Shown here one piece after another: positions 1-12,506 of a stretch of 64,000 bases of DNA. The DNA lies in contig NC_090448.1 in the NCBI RefSeq assembly GCF_031143425.1, positions 331,960,177 to 332,024,176 on the forward strand, in the 5' to 3' direction. The notes below the pieces were generated by a model that saw only the letters and a program-made list of their open reading frames with translations, ran no database searches and was not told where the DNA came from. This DNA comes from Pleurodeles waltl. Its lineage: Eukaryota; Chordata; Amphibia; Caudata; Salamandridae. The translations under genes were made by a program, and so were the position numbers. Position 1 is the first letter of the stretch, and every line of letters begins with the position of its first letter.

Positions 1-768
1 GAATTGTGGTTGCTTCATGACAAGGGCTCACACCCCAGCCAACCAACAACACAACTTCTCACAACAGGCTCAAATTGTTATATTTTCAGAGAACACATCA
101 CATTCAGCAAATCCGGGTATCTGGGACGAGGCAACAGAAAATGTCTCTACTCTCTCTCAGTTCCTGTCACCTCACCAATCCTTGTCAGTATCCGGATCCT
201 TGTTTCACCCACAGCATTTCATAATCCAAATCTCTAACACCCCCACCCCTGTCACACTCCCTCCCATCATTGTTACCCTCCCTATTCCTGTTATCTTCCC
301 TGGCACCCCCCTGCCTCTCTCACGCTACCAGTCCTGGTCAGACCCCCAACCCATCAACCTCCTTGTCACCATCCTTTTTCCTGTCTCACTCCATGTTCAT
401 GCCACTCTGCCAGTCATTGCCACTTTTGCAATTCCTGTCTCTCCCAGATCTATCACTCTTTCATCATTGTCACCTCCCCCATCCAATCACACTCTCTATC
501 ATGGTCAACCTTCACTCACTGCCTCCATACCTATCTGTCACCCTATAAGCCCTGTCATCCACCTATCCCAGTCGCTCCCTTTATCACTTTCATCTTCCTC
601 AACTCTGTCAGCATCTCAGTCATTGCCACACTGCCATTCCCTACCAGCTTTTCATCCCTGCCACCCTTCATATCACAGTCAACATTTTAACCCCTGCCAC
701 CCTCATCATCTATTTCACCCTCCCTTTTTCCCTTTTTACTACCCTTCTCATCCCTGTCACTATCCCAG
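1..768. repeat. CT-rich degenerate tandem array, left part
   Basis: From about base 130 the plus strand is strongly C/T-rich. It repeats variants of CCCTGTCACCCTCCC and ATCCCTGTCA at irregular spacing of roughly 15-20 bases. The long open frames seen here come from this composition and show no domain. The array stops abruptly at 768 where an LTR-like repeat begins, and resumes in the same style after 3525, so the two halves were once continuous. I see no gene. Confidence 0.75.
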
Positions 769-3525
769 TGTAGGAAACTGGCCTGTTGTGTAGTGGGTAC
801 CTAAGGTACTTACACCTTATACCAGTCCAGGTATCCAGGTATCAGTGAAGGGTAGGCAGTGTCTATAAGCCAGGCTCTTTAGAAGTAGCTGTTGATGAGC
901 AGCCAAGGCTTATCTAGGAGACATGCAAAGCTCATGCAATATCACTGTAGTCACACAGCACTTATACACATGAAACAAACCACACAGTGTTACAAAAATA
1001 AAGGTACTTTATTAAGGTAACAAAGCACCAAAATACTATAGAGGTAATACTCCCTTAGGAGGTAAGTAATACACAAGATATATACACTAGTACTCAGATA
1101 TAGGCATATGAATAGTTAGAAAACAGTGCAAAACAGTGTAAAACACAATAGAGAACAGTGACCATAGGGGGAGCAAAAACCATATACTAAAAGAATGGAA
1201 TGCGAGTGTTGGACCCCCACAAAGCACAAAGGTAAGTACCACAACACCCCCAGTGACCAGGAAAGTAGGAGTAAATCACCAGAATTTCCCCAAAGCACCC
1301 ACTTAGAAGAAAAGAAGAGAATTGCAAAACCCAGCAATGACTTCAAGAAACCAACAGTGGATTCCTGAAAAAGAAGACCTGTGGAAAGAGGGGACCAAGT
1401 CCAGAAGACACAGCAGAGTCCAGTGGGGGCTAGAGTCCCTACCCACCAGGCTGAGGATGCAAAAGTTGGTCGACGGTGAGGATGGAAAGTCAGTACTGTA
1501 GCCCCGGAGTCGAAATTGAGTTCCTGGAGAATGCAGGTGATGTACCACGCCAGAAAGAAGACTGCAGTCTGGTTTCCATGTCCAGATTTCACCAACAAGC
1601 CTTGGCACAGGCAAAACACGTGGTTTGCGGAAAGTGGTGCTGGTGGGGACCAGCAAGACCCAGGAGGACTCAACCCAGGAGGGAGAGTCAGAGGGGGCCC
1701 TCAGCGTCACAGGAAGCCCCCAGAAGCACAAGCAGCATGCACAGGAATCCCACAGGACGGGGACACAGAAGTTGCAAATTGAGTTCACGCAGCACTACGA
1801 AAATGAGTCCCACACTGCAGGAGAGCCACTCAGGGCGGTGTGCAACGTAGGAATGAGTGCTGGGGGCTGGAAGTACATGATGCCTGAAGACCCCTTGGAA
1901 GAAGTGTCAGCAAGCCTTGACAGCTGCAAAAGACAGGGTGAATGGGGGTACCCTTCTTTGTTGGAAGGCAAGGGCTTGCCTCCACCCAACAGTGACAGTT
2001 GCTAAAGAGGATCAACTGAACCACTACTGACTACCACCTATGATACAGGATCCATGCATCTCAGCAGGGGAGGGGATCCACGCAGCTAGTCATCGTTGCT
2101 GTTGTTGCCTGCAGATGCAGGGGATTGACTCCTTTATTCCATGGGAGATTCCTTCTTCTTTCCTTTGCTGACTGAAGACAGGCCATCCTCAGAGGACGTA
2201 CAACTGGGGAAATGTTGCACAAGCTGGAAGGAGCCGTGGGAACAATGTTGCAGGTGAAGTCTTCATCTTTGTTGCAGATTGTCGGGCCCTGGAGAGTGCG
2301 CATGCAGTTTCTTTGGCTGGAAGTCGAAGTAGAGGTTGCAGAGGACTTCTGCTGGAATCTTGCAAGCTGAATCTGAGGAACCACCCAAAAAGGGAGACCC
2401 TAAATAGCCCTGAAAGGGGGATTGGTCACCTAGCTGGGTGACTACCCATCAGGAAGGGGCTCTGACGTCACCTGCCTGACCTAGCCACTCAGATGCTCCT
2501 AGAGTTCCCTGCCAACCTTTGATTTAAGATGGCAAAAACCAGGGACCCTCTTGAGGAGCTCTGGGCACCACCCCTGGGGTAGTGATGGACAGGGAGATGG
2601 TCACTCCCCTTCCATTGTCCAATTTCACGCCAGACCAGGGACTGGTGGTCCCTGAACCAGTGTAGACTGGTTTATGCATGGAGGGCATGTGCCCTTCAAA
2701 GCATACCTGTGGCTTGAGGAGGCTATCCCTCCCAAGTCCAGTAACACCTATTCCCTAAGGGAGAGGGTGCAACATCCCTCTCCCAAAGGAAATCCTTTGT
2801 TCTGCCTCCTGGGCTTGAGTTGCTCAAGCAACAGGAGGGCAGACACCTGTCTGTAAGGTGGCAGCAGATGGGGCTGTCTGGAAAACCTCAGAAGGCTGTA
2901 GGAACAATGCTGGGGGTCCTCTAAGGGGCCCCCAGAGTGCATGGAATGATACAACCAACAGTTGCAAAAGTATTGAGATATGATTCCAGCATAGCATAGG
3001 TTCGGAGTTCCCATTATGTAGCTGAACATAGGTAGTGACCTATGTCCAGTACAAGCGTAAAATGGTGTCCCCGCACTCACAAAGTCCAGGAAAAAGTGCA
3101 GGGGTACCGCCATGCACAGGTACCTGCACCCTGCCCTCTGGGCTTGGAGGGCCTACTATAGGGGTGATTTATAGTGACCTGGTCCAGTGACTTGTAGTGA
3201 CTAACAAGTGCATGCACCCGGTTCATGCAGACTGCAATGGCAGGCCTGCAAAACCCTTTGCATGGGCTCCCTATGGGTGGCAGAATTACTGCAGCAGCCC
3301 ATAGGGATCCCCTGGAACCCCAATGCCCTGGGTATCTAGGTACCACATACTAGGGACTTACAAGGTGGGACCAGTATGCCAATTGTGGGATGAAAAATTA
3401 CCAGCAACCAAGTTTAGAGGAAAGAGCACAGTCACTGGGGTCCTGGTTAGCAGAATCCCAGTGAACACAGTCAAATACCCTGACAAACAGGCACAAAGTG
3501 ACTGTGACCACGCAACTTTCCTACA
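769..3525 (-). mobile_element. Solo-LTR-like repeat, family A copy 1 (minus orientation)
   Basis: The unit begins TGTAGGAAACTGG and ends CAACTTTCCTACA, so it has TG...CA ends with a short terminal inverted repeat as LTRs do. Read on the minus strand it matches the repeat at 28338-41713 once the Harbinger insertion there is removed. The lengths agree (2757 against about 2787 bases), as do the ends. A sense-strand AATAAA lies at 1013-1008, fitting an LTR polyadenylation region. It interrupts a CT-rich array, which defines both borders. The flanking 5-mers (CCCAG and CCCCT) match only partly, so a target duplication is not proven. Internal open frames have no recognisable domain. The solo-LTR reading is inferred; a long non-autonomous DNA transposon is less likely. 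Confidence 0.7.
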
Positions 3526-4060
3526 CCCCTGTGATCCTCCCAGATCCTGTAATCCTTCCCTCAATGTCACCCACCCAGTCTCTATTGCATTCTAAATCCC
3601 TGCCACTTTACTAGTCCCTGTCATCCTCCCAATCTCAGTCCCACTCCCTAACCCTATCACAATCATACCCTTGCCTCCTCCCCACCTCTATCATACTCTC
3701 CATCCCTGTCACCCTCCTCTTCTATCACACTCCCAACTCCTGGCCCACCCATTCTCTATTTTCCTTCTCATCTGTCATCCCTCACAAAACTGTAATCCCA
3801 TCAGTTCCTGTCACACTCTTGGCGGCTTCTAACACCATCCCAGTCCCTATCATTTTCCTCATCCATGCCACTCTCCCCATCCCATTCATGCTCCTTTGTC
3901 TATATCATACTCCCGGTTCCAGTTACCCCAATCTGCGTCCCTGCCACAATTGCAGTTCCTATTTTAACAAATGCTAAAGTTATCAACAGTCCTAGTGTAG
4001 ACTCCTTTAAAGATTTAATCCAATGTTTTATCTTTTTGTGTGCAACTGTAGATTTCATCC
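3526..4060. repeat. CT-rich degenerate tandem array, right part
   Basis: This continues the array at 1-768 with the same TCCCTGTCACCCTCC-type units on the plus strand, fading into ordinary AT-rich DNA after about 3960. A further short patch of similar composition lies at 4330-4480. No coding capacity is visible. Confidence 0.65.
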
Positions 4061-6118
4061 ACTGATCACTGGGTCCTCAATTCACTAGAATCCACACTAC
4101 CCACGTTGGGCACTTTCTCTGTAGTCGCACTACTTTATTAAGTGTCTACTGACTTCTATTTTTTCCACAGATTGTCCTTGTTGCATTTCTTTACATGAAA
4201 AATGCAGTCTACCATTTCTTGTATTATTTTGGAGATTTTATTCATTTTCGTCGCAGTAAAAAAATCTAATTTTATTGCTTCCAAATTTTTATCAAATTAT
4301 ACATATGGTGCATTCAATAATTTAACTCCTGGGTCAGGGACACAATACCAGCCACCGCCACCCGACCCATGCCTGGCTACCTCCCCATCTCTCCATCTCT
4401 GCTGAACTCACAATCACTTTCACAAAGATCTCTTTCACCCTCTCAATACCTGTCACAATCTGCTTCGCTATCAACTTCCTGTATCCTCTATACTCCTGAC
4501 TCATAGCATCTCGCACCAGGCATCTGTTTGATTGGACCATCTTTGGCTTGATAAAGTTCACCTCTAACATAATGTTGGCAAATCTTTGCATATCAACGTC
4601 TTATTAAGCAAAACGTCTGAAAATGCATAGCTGTTCAGCAGTTATTTTGGAGAGGGTAAGCCTCCACACACCCCTTTCAAGGATCAGGCTTGCATGACAC
4701 ACAATGAATGTACGTACCAGACTTCAAGATCTATGTATTGTTATCGAGTTTAGGTGCATATTCTACCTTAGATTGCAATATTTGGGCCCATTCGTTCTTT
4801 TTTCGAGGGGCAGAACTTTCCCATCCCTAACTCTGAAAAACACCGAAACAATTATGACTCCCTTGCTTCGTTCTCTCACCATGTCCAGTTTACACCACAA
4901 ACAGTCAGACTTCTCCAGCCACCACTATCAACTAATGCCCTTTTGAATCAGACCAGCTATGAAAGTTTCAAACGTTTTGAAATGTCAAAAGCCATGACTG
5001 ACGAAGGCAAACTTCAGGGAACAACTGGCTCCCTCTGGCACAAAAACTTGACTGGCACTGGTTCTAAGAAGATGATGTGCTATAAACAGGTAAACGTCCA
5101 CGTCTTCTGTAAATATTTTGGAGCTGCAAGTATCAAAAGGCGTTCTCGCGTGGAATTGTTTATTCATAGTCATGGCAGAATCAATTTCAGTATTAAGCCT
5201 AGCACTAAAGACTGCTTTAGCTGTCTTGTTAGATTATTAATATTTTTTTGAAAAAAATACATAGAGGGGCTTTAGATCAGACCTTTTCAGCTATTCCTTT
5301 TTTGAAGTGTTATTCAAATTTTGGTTAAGCTCACAGATAGTATGACTAGACTGGAGATTTTTCATCACATCACATCACATTAGTGGCAAAGAGGACCCTC
5401 TCTAAAGACACACCCACACCACCCCTAGACTTCGATCGCGAGGAGTTGGTAGCTGACACTTCATTGACTAATTGAGAACCTCGGTGATTAGAGAGTCATC
5501 CTAACAACGGATCTTTTCCTTTTCATCAGTGATGCCTGGATGTCTCATTTTGGCAGACATTCTGAGATCAGGCAACATTTACGTTTGGTACTACGGTGTT
5601 GCTGAGTATCAGAGTGGTTTTCTGCATCATGCCATGCATGAACAAAGGCAACTTTTCATTTTCATGTATGGTCACACACGCATCAGTAGCAGTCATCTTA
5701 GTGGTTGTAACAATGACGTGGGGACTCTGTATACCACTTCTGAGTTTGTCAGAGCTATTAATGTTTTTTTTCTTTTCTTTAACGGGGGCCAGGTGGCTAG
5801 TCTAAATAAATGATCTTTTGTCTACTGCCCCTGCCAGTTCTTAATTTGTAAATAAAAACGTGCTGGTGCCCAAAGTTCTCCTCTGAAACATGCGTCAGAT
5901 GCAATTAAATGTGTGAGCACATAATATACAGGCAGTTTAATCCTGAAGCCATCTTGGGCCTCTCTAATCTATTTACACCACTCCCTGCCCCTTCAGCTCG
6001 CTCCTGCAGCTTTCTGCTTTCTCCCTTTGTGACGATTTTACGTTTTTTGCCTAGTTCTGTTGCGCTCCCCTGTCCTTCCTAGTCTCCTACTACGGATTTT
6101 TTTTATCTAAACGGTTAT
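4061..6118. other. Unassigned intergenic or intronic DNA
   Basis: Mostly AT-rich sequence with no recognisable gene, RNA or element. A CT-rich patch at 4330-4480 echoes the nearby array. A CATCA/CACAT micro-repeat lies near 5362-5380. Bases from about 5990 may belong to the 5' flank or 5' UTR of the LINE that begins with monomers at 6119. Confidence 0.5.
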
Positions 6119-6625
6119 GGGACAGTTTGAACTGTAATTGTTTGGGGACCCGATCTCTACTGGCCAGAGATCACTGTCAATACATCATTGTCAGGTGCAA
6201 CACGTGTGGAGGCGCAGTTGCAGAGCTGGTCTCATTTGGGGGTGGGACCTCCTTCCAACGATGCACTCAAAAGCACCCTGTCATCCCGCAGTGCGGGACA
6301 GTTTGAACTCTAACTGCTGGGGAACCTGAGCTCTACTGGTCACAGGGACCACTGTGGATACATCATTGTCAGGTGCAACACACCTGGAGGCTTAGTTGCA
6401 GAGCTGGTCTTTTTTGGGGACGGGGCCTCCTGCCCATGACACGCTCAAAAGCGTTCCTGCCATCCTGCAGAGCGGGACAGTTTGAGCTCTAACTGCTGGG
6501 GGGCCTGACCTCTACTGGCCACAGGGGCCACTGTGGATACATCATTGTCAGGTGCAACACACCCGGAGGCGTAGTTGCAGAACTGGTCAACGCGCTCAAA
6601 AGTGCTCCTGTCACCCTGCAGCGCG
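6119..6625 (+). repeat. Three tandem ~177-bp monomers, probable LINE 5' UTR promoter
   Basis: Copies start at 6119, 6295 and 6474, each opening with GGGACAGTTTGA (periods 176 and 179). Shared landmarks are CTACTGG, ATACATCATTGTCAGGTGCA and a GGAGGCGTAGTTGCAGA-like stretch. The third copy lacks about 29 bases of the T/G-rich segment. Arrays of about 200-bp monomers ahead of ORF1 are well known as promoters in mouse L1 families. Their position before ORF1 and endonuclease remnants suggests the same role here, which is inference. Confidence 0.7.
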
Positions 6626-6836
6626 TGATGCGCCTGGCAAAGCCCGTGCCAAGGGCAGACACGGAAGGGACTGGGCTGGGCCCCGTCACCTAGCTCAGTA
6701 TCCCTTGTTACTTAATGTGACTGTTCTGTAGTGATTTTATAATGTGCAGCAAGTAGTGTGCTACTTGGGATTTGTCTCAAGGGATAAGTTCGGGCCGTAC
6801 TTCTTTAGTCCCTTGTGGGTATTTGATAGTAGAACC

Positions 6837-7540
6837 ATGGGCAAAAAGAAGACAATGTGTAACAAGACTTCATCGGGGGTAACCCTACAACAGTTGACTC
6901 ATTTTTCTCCCGAGCTGTAAGTGTTGTCTCTAAAGAGGCCGACCTGGTAGAGAGGTGTTTGTCTCTGGATTGCACTGGCCCTCCATACGTTATTATTACT
7001 GGCATTTCTGGCACAGAAGCTGAGAAAGGAGGGCTTGATTTTATTGACATGGCTTGCCTTGATTCCACTTCCAGCCAGGGAGAGCCTGCTGCTTGCATTG
7101 TTGCATCAAAGCCCAGTGAGGAGCCGCAAGCTTGCGGTTTACTCGTATCTTCACCAGCTCCCATGCGCAAGAGAAAGGCTAGGCCTATAGGTGTCCCATT
7201 ATCTCCTCCAACATGCTCAAGAGTTGGGGAGCTCAATAACATGAATATCGCACAGAACTCAGGTTGGGACGTACTTTTCTAAAAACTCACAACATCCTTG
7301 AAAGAGTTTTTGAGTCCTCTGAGAGAGAGACTGAATAAATTAGAGATAGCAGTTCGGAAAATCCTAGCTGCATCCCAGGAACAGCAGAAGTAGTCTCAAA
7401 AGGAGACTCTGCATGAGGCAAGGAGCCTTGACGTGGCTTCACTGAGTCCGTCTTTTTCCTAGGAGGTTTTTCCTTCTGAAACTACTACTCAGGAAGTGTT
7501 AAAGGCTACTGGCCATCTGCGGCTTTGGGTGAGCCTTTAG
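6837..7540 (+). pseudogene. Decayed LINE ORF1
   Basis: The frame opens MGKKK at 6837 but is broken by several stops. Pieces in different frames include a charged, helix-prone stretch around 7300-7430 (FLSPLRERLNKLEIAVRKIL), which resembles the coiled coil typical of LINE ORF1 RNA-binding proteins. No RRM or zinc knuckle is recognised. The call depends on position between the 5' monomers and the endonuclease fragment. Confidence 0.4.
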
Positions 7541-8096
7541 CCTAGCCTGTGCCTGATAGCCCCAGTCTCCCACCTAGTTTATCTGTCTTTACTGTACTCC
7601 AGCAACATTTAGTGAGGTCTCACAAGAGCCTCAGTCGGCTATACAGATTCCCAACCTACTGTTGATTAACCTTCCCCCTCCATGTTGCCCATATGTTGTT
7701 GTCTTAGCTGGCGTCCCCCCATGCTCAGTTCACATAATAAGGAGTGTCATTGGTTAGTTAACCATTACAATTCTGATGTGCGAGACTATGGAAATATTTT
7801 TTGGGTCCGCTGAGTCACCTGGGTTGGACCTTCTACTAAGTCCATTCGAGGCGACTGTATTATTGTTAACTTTAGGTACCCTCTAATCACAGAAAAAATT
7901 CTGTCCCAGAATTTTCAGGCCTTTGCTAGATCTCGTGATGTTGCAACTTGGCTTTTTCTTTAGGCCCTCTGTCCCTCGACAGCACACAGTTTCATCTTCG
8001 GTTCTTTCAGCATTAAAAACCTCTGATGATATTAATGTTGTGTGTAATAAGCATTTTGAACCGTTAATGGACCTTAACGGTTTGGATTGACAGTAT

Positions 8097-8790
8097 ATGG
8101 GCTCTCAGAAACTAACTCTATGTATTATAGGTAGGGAAGTAAATTGGGGACATTCCAGTGGGACTGCTGTACATTCTATCACTGATACATGCTCCCATGC
8201 TCCCGCTTTTGAGGTGGATGCAGCTAATACTCACCTACCTCTGCAACGTAATATTTCATTTGGTAGGGTTCAAGTGAGAGAGCTGCATGTCGACGATCCA
8301 AGCGAGGATAAGCATTTTGCTCTGATTAGTTGGAGCGTAGCTGTTAAGATCCCCAACCCTAAATGGCTTTCTTTTGTTGATAATTTTGATGTTGTTGTTC
8401 TTCAGGAAACTTGGGACGTTTCATCCGTTGTCTGTAATGGTTTTTCCTGTTATTCTCGCCCAGCTGTTGCCTCTCCGCATGGGAGAGCCAGTGAAGTCCT
8501 TGCCATGTGGGTTAAGCATAACCTCACAATAAAAGTTTCAGTTATGGATATGGGTAGTTCCGCTTACTAGGCCTTGCTAATCCGGGACTGTAAGCGTTCT
8601 TTTAACTTGTATCTAGTGAATTTTTATAATATGTTTTCAAACTCCTGTAGTAATTTATTCGAGCAGTTGTTTTGTTTTATTGCAGGTTTAAAGTCACAAG
8701 GAGAGCGTTTTACTTCCCAACTGCAAATTTTAATTTGTGGGGATTTCAACGCAAAAATGGGTATTGATTTTATAGAGCCTTGTTCTAGGA
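8097..8790 (+). pseudogene. LINE ORF2 endonuclease domain fragment
   Basis: One reading frame runs from 8097 to about 8790 with a single internal stop at 8568-8570. It contains the order of landmarks seen in the APE-type endonuclease (EEP fold) of non-LTR retrotransposons: a WSVAVKIPNPKW stretch, DVVVLQETW with the catalytic Glu of the QE motif (about 8391-8415), YSRPAVASPHGRA, a strand LYLVNFYN, and ILICGDFNAKMG with the GDFN motif (about 8728-8766). The C-terminal SDH part and the reverse transcriptase do not follow. This nicks target DNA in live elements; here it is non-functional. Confidence 0.75.
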
Positions 8791-10047
8791 GGGGGGTCTC
8801 AGAAGTTGCCCCACGGGATTTGAGGGGGTCTGAATTTGAGGGGTTCAGTGGCACGGTTGGACTTGGTAGATAACCGAGTAGTCCTGGAGTAGAGCCTGGT
8901 AGGCAGTGGGAGTTGCTGTCAGAACTGGGTAATTGTGACATTTAATTCAGTAGTCAGTTAAAACCAACTTTATTATCCCTGGGTGAGCCCAAGAAATATC
9001 ACTGCTATAGGCAGGGTCTTTTTGAGCTAGGGTACTTATGCAGTCTAGAGGTCCTGGTTACCAAACAGTGGTAGTGGGCCTACGAAGCTCTAAAGTCTAG
9101 AACGATATGTCGATAGGTCAAAGGGAAAGACTCTGCTAATACCAAACATGGGGTAACATGTGATGTGATCGCCAATTTGAGGGGGAGAGAAAACAAGTGA
9201 ACCACAACTTTAAAAATGAGATACCAGGGCAATGAGTTGTATCTATTGCATCTTTTTCTAGTCAGTGTTTGCAATAATTGTGTTTACAGAGCAATGCGTT
9301 AGTGAGATGGGCGTGACGGCCCTGACAGTGTGGGCATCAAATCTCAAATGAATATTATTTTTATGCAAAGTTACTGGATGGGTCCAACTGTGTTCTCATT
9401 CTGAGGCAAACTTCAGAGTTCTTCACATTCTTATCTCTATAATATAATTAACACAATTTCCCTGCGAATGATGGGTTTTCTTCTCTACGTATTTGTATGG
9501 AATAATATGGCATGGATTGCTGGAGCAGTGGGCCTTATCAAACGTAATGAAAATAGTTCCCCTGTCTCACTCTTGGGTAGTAAAACACAGTCTAACTGAA
9601 GGGCAGTGGGTCCCTAATACACCAGGGGCCCCCTGCAACTGCCACACTAATGATAGCGACGCCCACTGTTAAGTCACTTACTATGTATTGGCTCCGGTGA
9701 CTGCCAGATTGAGGCCAGTTTGCTCCAGTGGTGCAGCTTTACTGCTCAGGGTCCTGTTCCTTGCATATCCCACGAGATCAGGATTGAAAAGCCTGAAGAT
9801 ATCTAAAATTAATACAAGCAGTCAGGTCAGTTGTACAGAGTGATCCTTATTACGTATACAAGCCAGGAACTCTAGGAATAGGAACTGTCACGGGTTATAA
9901 CATTTCAATGAAAGGCACTAGAGGGAAGAGTACAATTGGATAAAAACTCTATTTCCCACCATTCCTACATATTTACTAATTTTCAGGAGGTGTCCATTTA
10001 AAATCATGTTGGGACCAAGCTCCCATTAAGGGCCAGGTCAGGATTAC
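8791..10047. other. Unassigned repeat-like DNA
   Basis: No gene is recognisable. The style (short oligo-rich segments such as 8880-9060 and 9590-9680) suggests fragments of interspersed repeats, but I cannot name a family or define borders. Confidence 0.4.
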
Positions 10048-10326
10048 CAAGGCACAAGTGAGAAGGCAGCTGTAAAACCTGAGAACTGAGATCTTCATAA
10101 GACTACAAAACCAAATAAAACAGTTTAACTCAGTACTTTACAAGGCACAAGTGGGAAGGCTGCTGTAAAACCTGAGAAATGGGATCTTTATAAGACCACA
10201 AAACCAAATAAAACAGTTTAACTCAGTACTTAACAAGGCACAAGTGGGAAGGCAGCTGTAAAACCTGAGAACTGAGATCTTTATAAGACTATAATACCAA
10301 ATAAAATAGTTTAACTCAGTACTTAG
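10048..10326. repeat. 93-bp tandem repeat, three copies
   Basis: Three head-to-tail copies begin at 10051, 10144 and 10237 (GGCACAAGTG), exactly 93 bases apart. Each runs through GCTGTAAAACCTGAGAA, ATCTT(T/C)ATAAGAC and CAGTTTAACTCAGTACTT. Divergence between copies is low, so the triplication is relatively recent compared with the surrounding sequence. Confidence 0.85.
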
Positions 10327-12506
10327 TATTATAAATGGGCAGCTATTTGCACTTCTTTAATTTGGAAGGGACCTGCTTTAAATAGGAAAAAGTGTGAGTT
10401 CTCAGTAGTAAACAGGTGCTCTGGGATAGTGAGTATTTACATTAACAACAATTCAGATGTCATACAGGCATAGAAAGCAACAGCCCAAAGCACCTTTGTA
10501 GGAAGCTTGCTCTGTATATACTATATCAAAGTGAGATATAGTGTGCACAGAGTCCAGGGGTTCCCCAGAGGCTTAATAGAGGCTAAAGTAGATAATGCTA
10601 ACGCTCTCTTTTGTGGTAGTGTGGTTGAGCAGTTAGGCTTATTAGAGGGTAGTGCAAAGCATTTGTTGAACACATACAGACAATAGAAGGAGCACACACT
10701 CAATGACAACTCCAGACCAATGGTTTTTATATAGCAAAAAATATATTTTCTTATTTTATTTTTAGAACCACAAGATTCAAGTTGCAGATAAGTACCTTAA
10801 AAGTTTCGTTTTTCACACAGGTATCAACAGTACTTTGGTTGAAATATGTAAGTAATACAGTTTTTGAATTATTGGCAATAATCTGTTTTAAAAATGGATA
10901 CGTAGTACAATTTTCAGAAACAGTTCCTGGGGGGGAAGAAATGTTAGGTTGTTTTACAGATAAGTACAACACTTGCAGTTTCAGTGTCTGGGTTTTAGGA
11001 ATTCCACTGGTTGGGGTTCAAGTTAACCCCAAACACCCACCACCAGCAACACGGGGCCGGCTGGGTGCAGAGAACAAATTTGAGCAAATTTAACATGGGC
11101 TCCTATGGAGACAGGGAGTACTTGGAATCTGGCTCGGAGGGCAGACCAGGGGGGATTAGAAGAGTATTGGAGGGGACACAAGTAGGCACCAAACACACTC
11201 CCTCAGTGGCACAGGGCGGCCAGGTGCAGGATGAAAACAGGGAGTCAGGTTTCCAATGCTGGTCTATGGGGAAGCCCCCAGGGGTAACTCAGAGGCTGCA
11301 GGCAAGGTCCCAGGGAGTGTCTCGGGCACACCACCAGTCGGGTATGGAAGAGGGCTGTCTGCTGAACATTGAGGCACTAGGGGTCAGTTTCTCCAAGGCC
11401 TGGGGGCGTGGGTGCAGTGTGTTCTGAGGCATCGGATATCTTCGTCTGGAGCTTCGCGGTCAGGGGGGTCCTCGGGATTCCCTTTGAAGGCTTCGTCGTG
11501 GAGAGGACAACCCAGGGTGGGCTCTTGCTCGCAATCTCCTGGGGACCATCTCTTGCAGGGTGGGCCACCTGGACATGGGCCGTGGGCGTCGGGTGCACAG
11601 AGGTCGAGACTCACACATCCGGAGTGAGGTGGGAGTCCTTGGTTGTAGGTTGTCTTTATACAGAGCTGTTGTCCTCTGGATTTCTTGGACCTTTTGGGTC
11701 CAGGCAGTCATCTGGAGTTGGCAGAGGTTGCTGGTCCCACGCATCGCTGGTCTTTTTGCAGGTTCTTTGAAGCAGGAGACAGGCCGGTAGGGCTTGGGCC
11801 AAAGCAGTAGTCGTCTTCCTTCTTCTCTGCTGGGGGATTGAGCTTAGCAGTACTTCTTCTTCTTGCAGGTCACCAGGAATCTGGTAAGCTAGGGTCAGGG
11901 AGGCCCATAAATCCTAGATTTAGGGGCTTTTTCGGAGTCAGAGGCAGTAGCCCTACAACAATTGACTAATTTTTGGCCCGAAAGGGCTACACCCTCCTTG
12001 TGCCCACTCCCTTAGGGGAGGGGGTACATTCCTATCCCGATTGGTCCCTGTCCTCCAAACCAAGAGGGAGGATTCTGCAGGGAGGGCATATCCTCAGCTC
12101 TGGACATGTTAGAGGTGGTCCTGGCTGGGGTGGTCACTCCTCCCTGTTTTCCTTAATTTTCCCACTGGACTTGCTGCCAAAAGAGGGGCTTTGTCAGGGG
12201 GTATGGGATCTCCTCTAGCAGGAGTGCCCTGGGGCACTGAAACCCGAGGCTTGAGCCTTTGAGGCTCACCGCTAGGTGTTACAGTTCCTGTAGGGGGGAG
12301 GTGTGAAGCAACTCCACCCAGGACAGGCTTTGTTTCTGGCCACAAATTACACAAAGGCACTCACCCCATGTGGTCAGAAACATTGTCTGAAAGCAGCAGG
12401 CTGGCACAGACCGGTCGGTCCTACAGTAGCAGTTTGGTGAACATACAGGGGTCATCTCTAAGATGCCCTCTGTGTGCATTTTTCAATAAATCCCACACTG
12501 GCATCA

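Larger units (their letters stand above)
6119..8790 (+). mobile_element. LINE (non-LTR retrotransposon) 5' portion, truncated
   Basis: In order the segment contains three tandem GC-richer monomers (6119-6625), a leader, a start codon in good context at 6837 followed by a Lys-rich decayed ORF1, then an ORF2 start with an endonuclease fragment ending near 8790. This is the usual 5'-to-3' order of a LINE. Homology appears to stop just after the GDFNAKMG motif, where unrelated sequence begins. Several stops and frameshifts show it is dead. The clade cannot be assigned from this fragment. Confidence 0.6.

Noticed and set aside
1116..1788. Overlapping minus-strand open frames in family A copy 1
   Set aside because: Related sequence in copy 2 is not preserved as the same protein and no known domain is visible; treated as LTR-like non-coding DNA.
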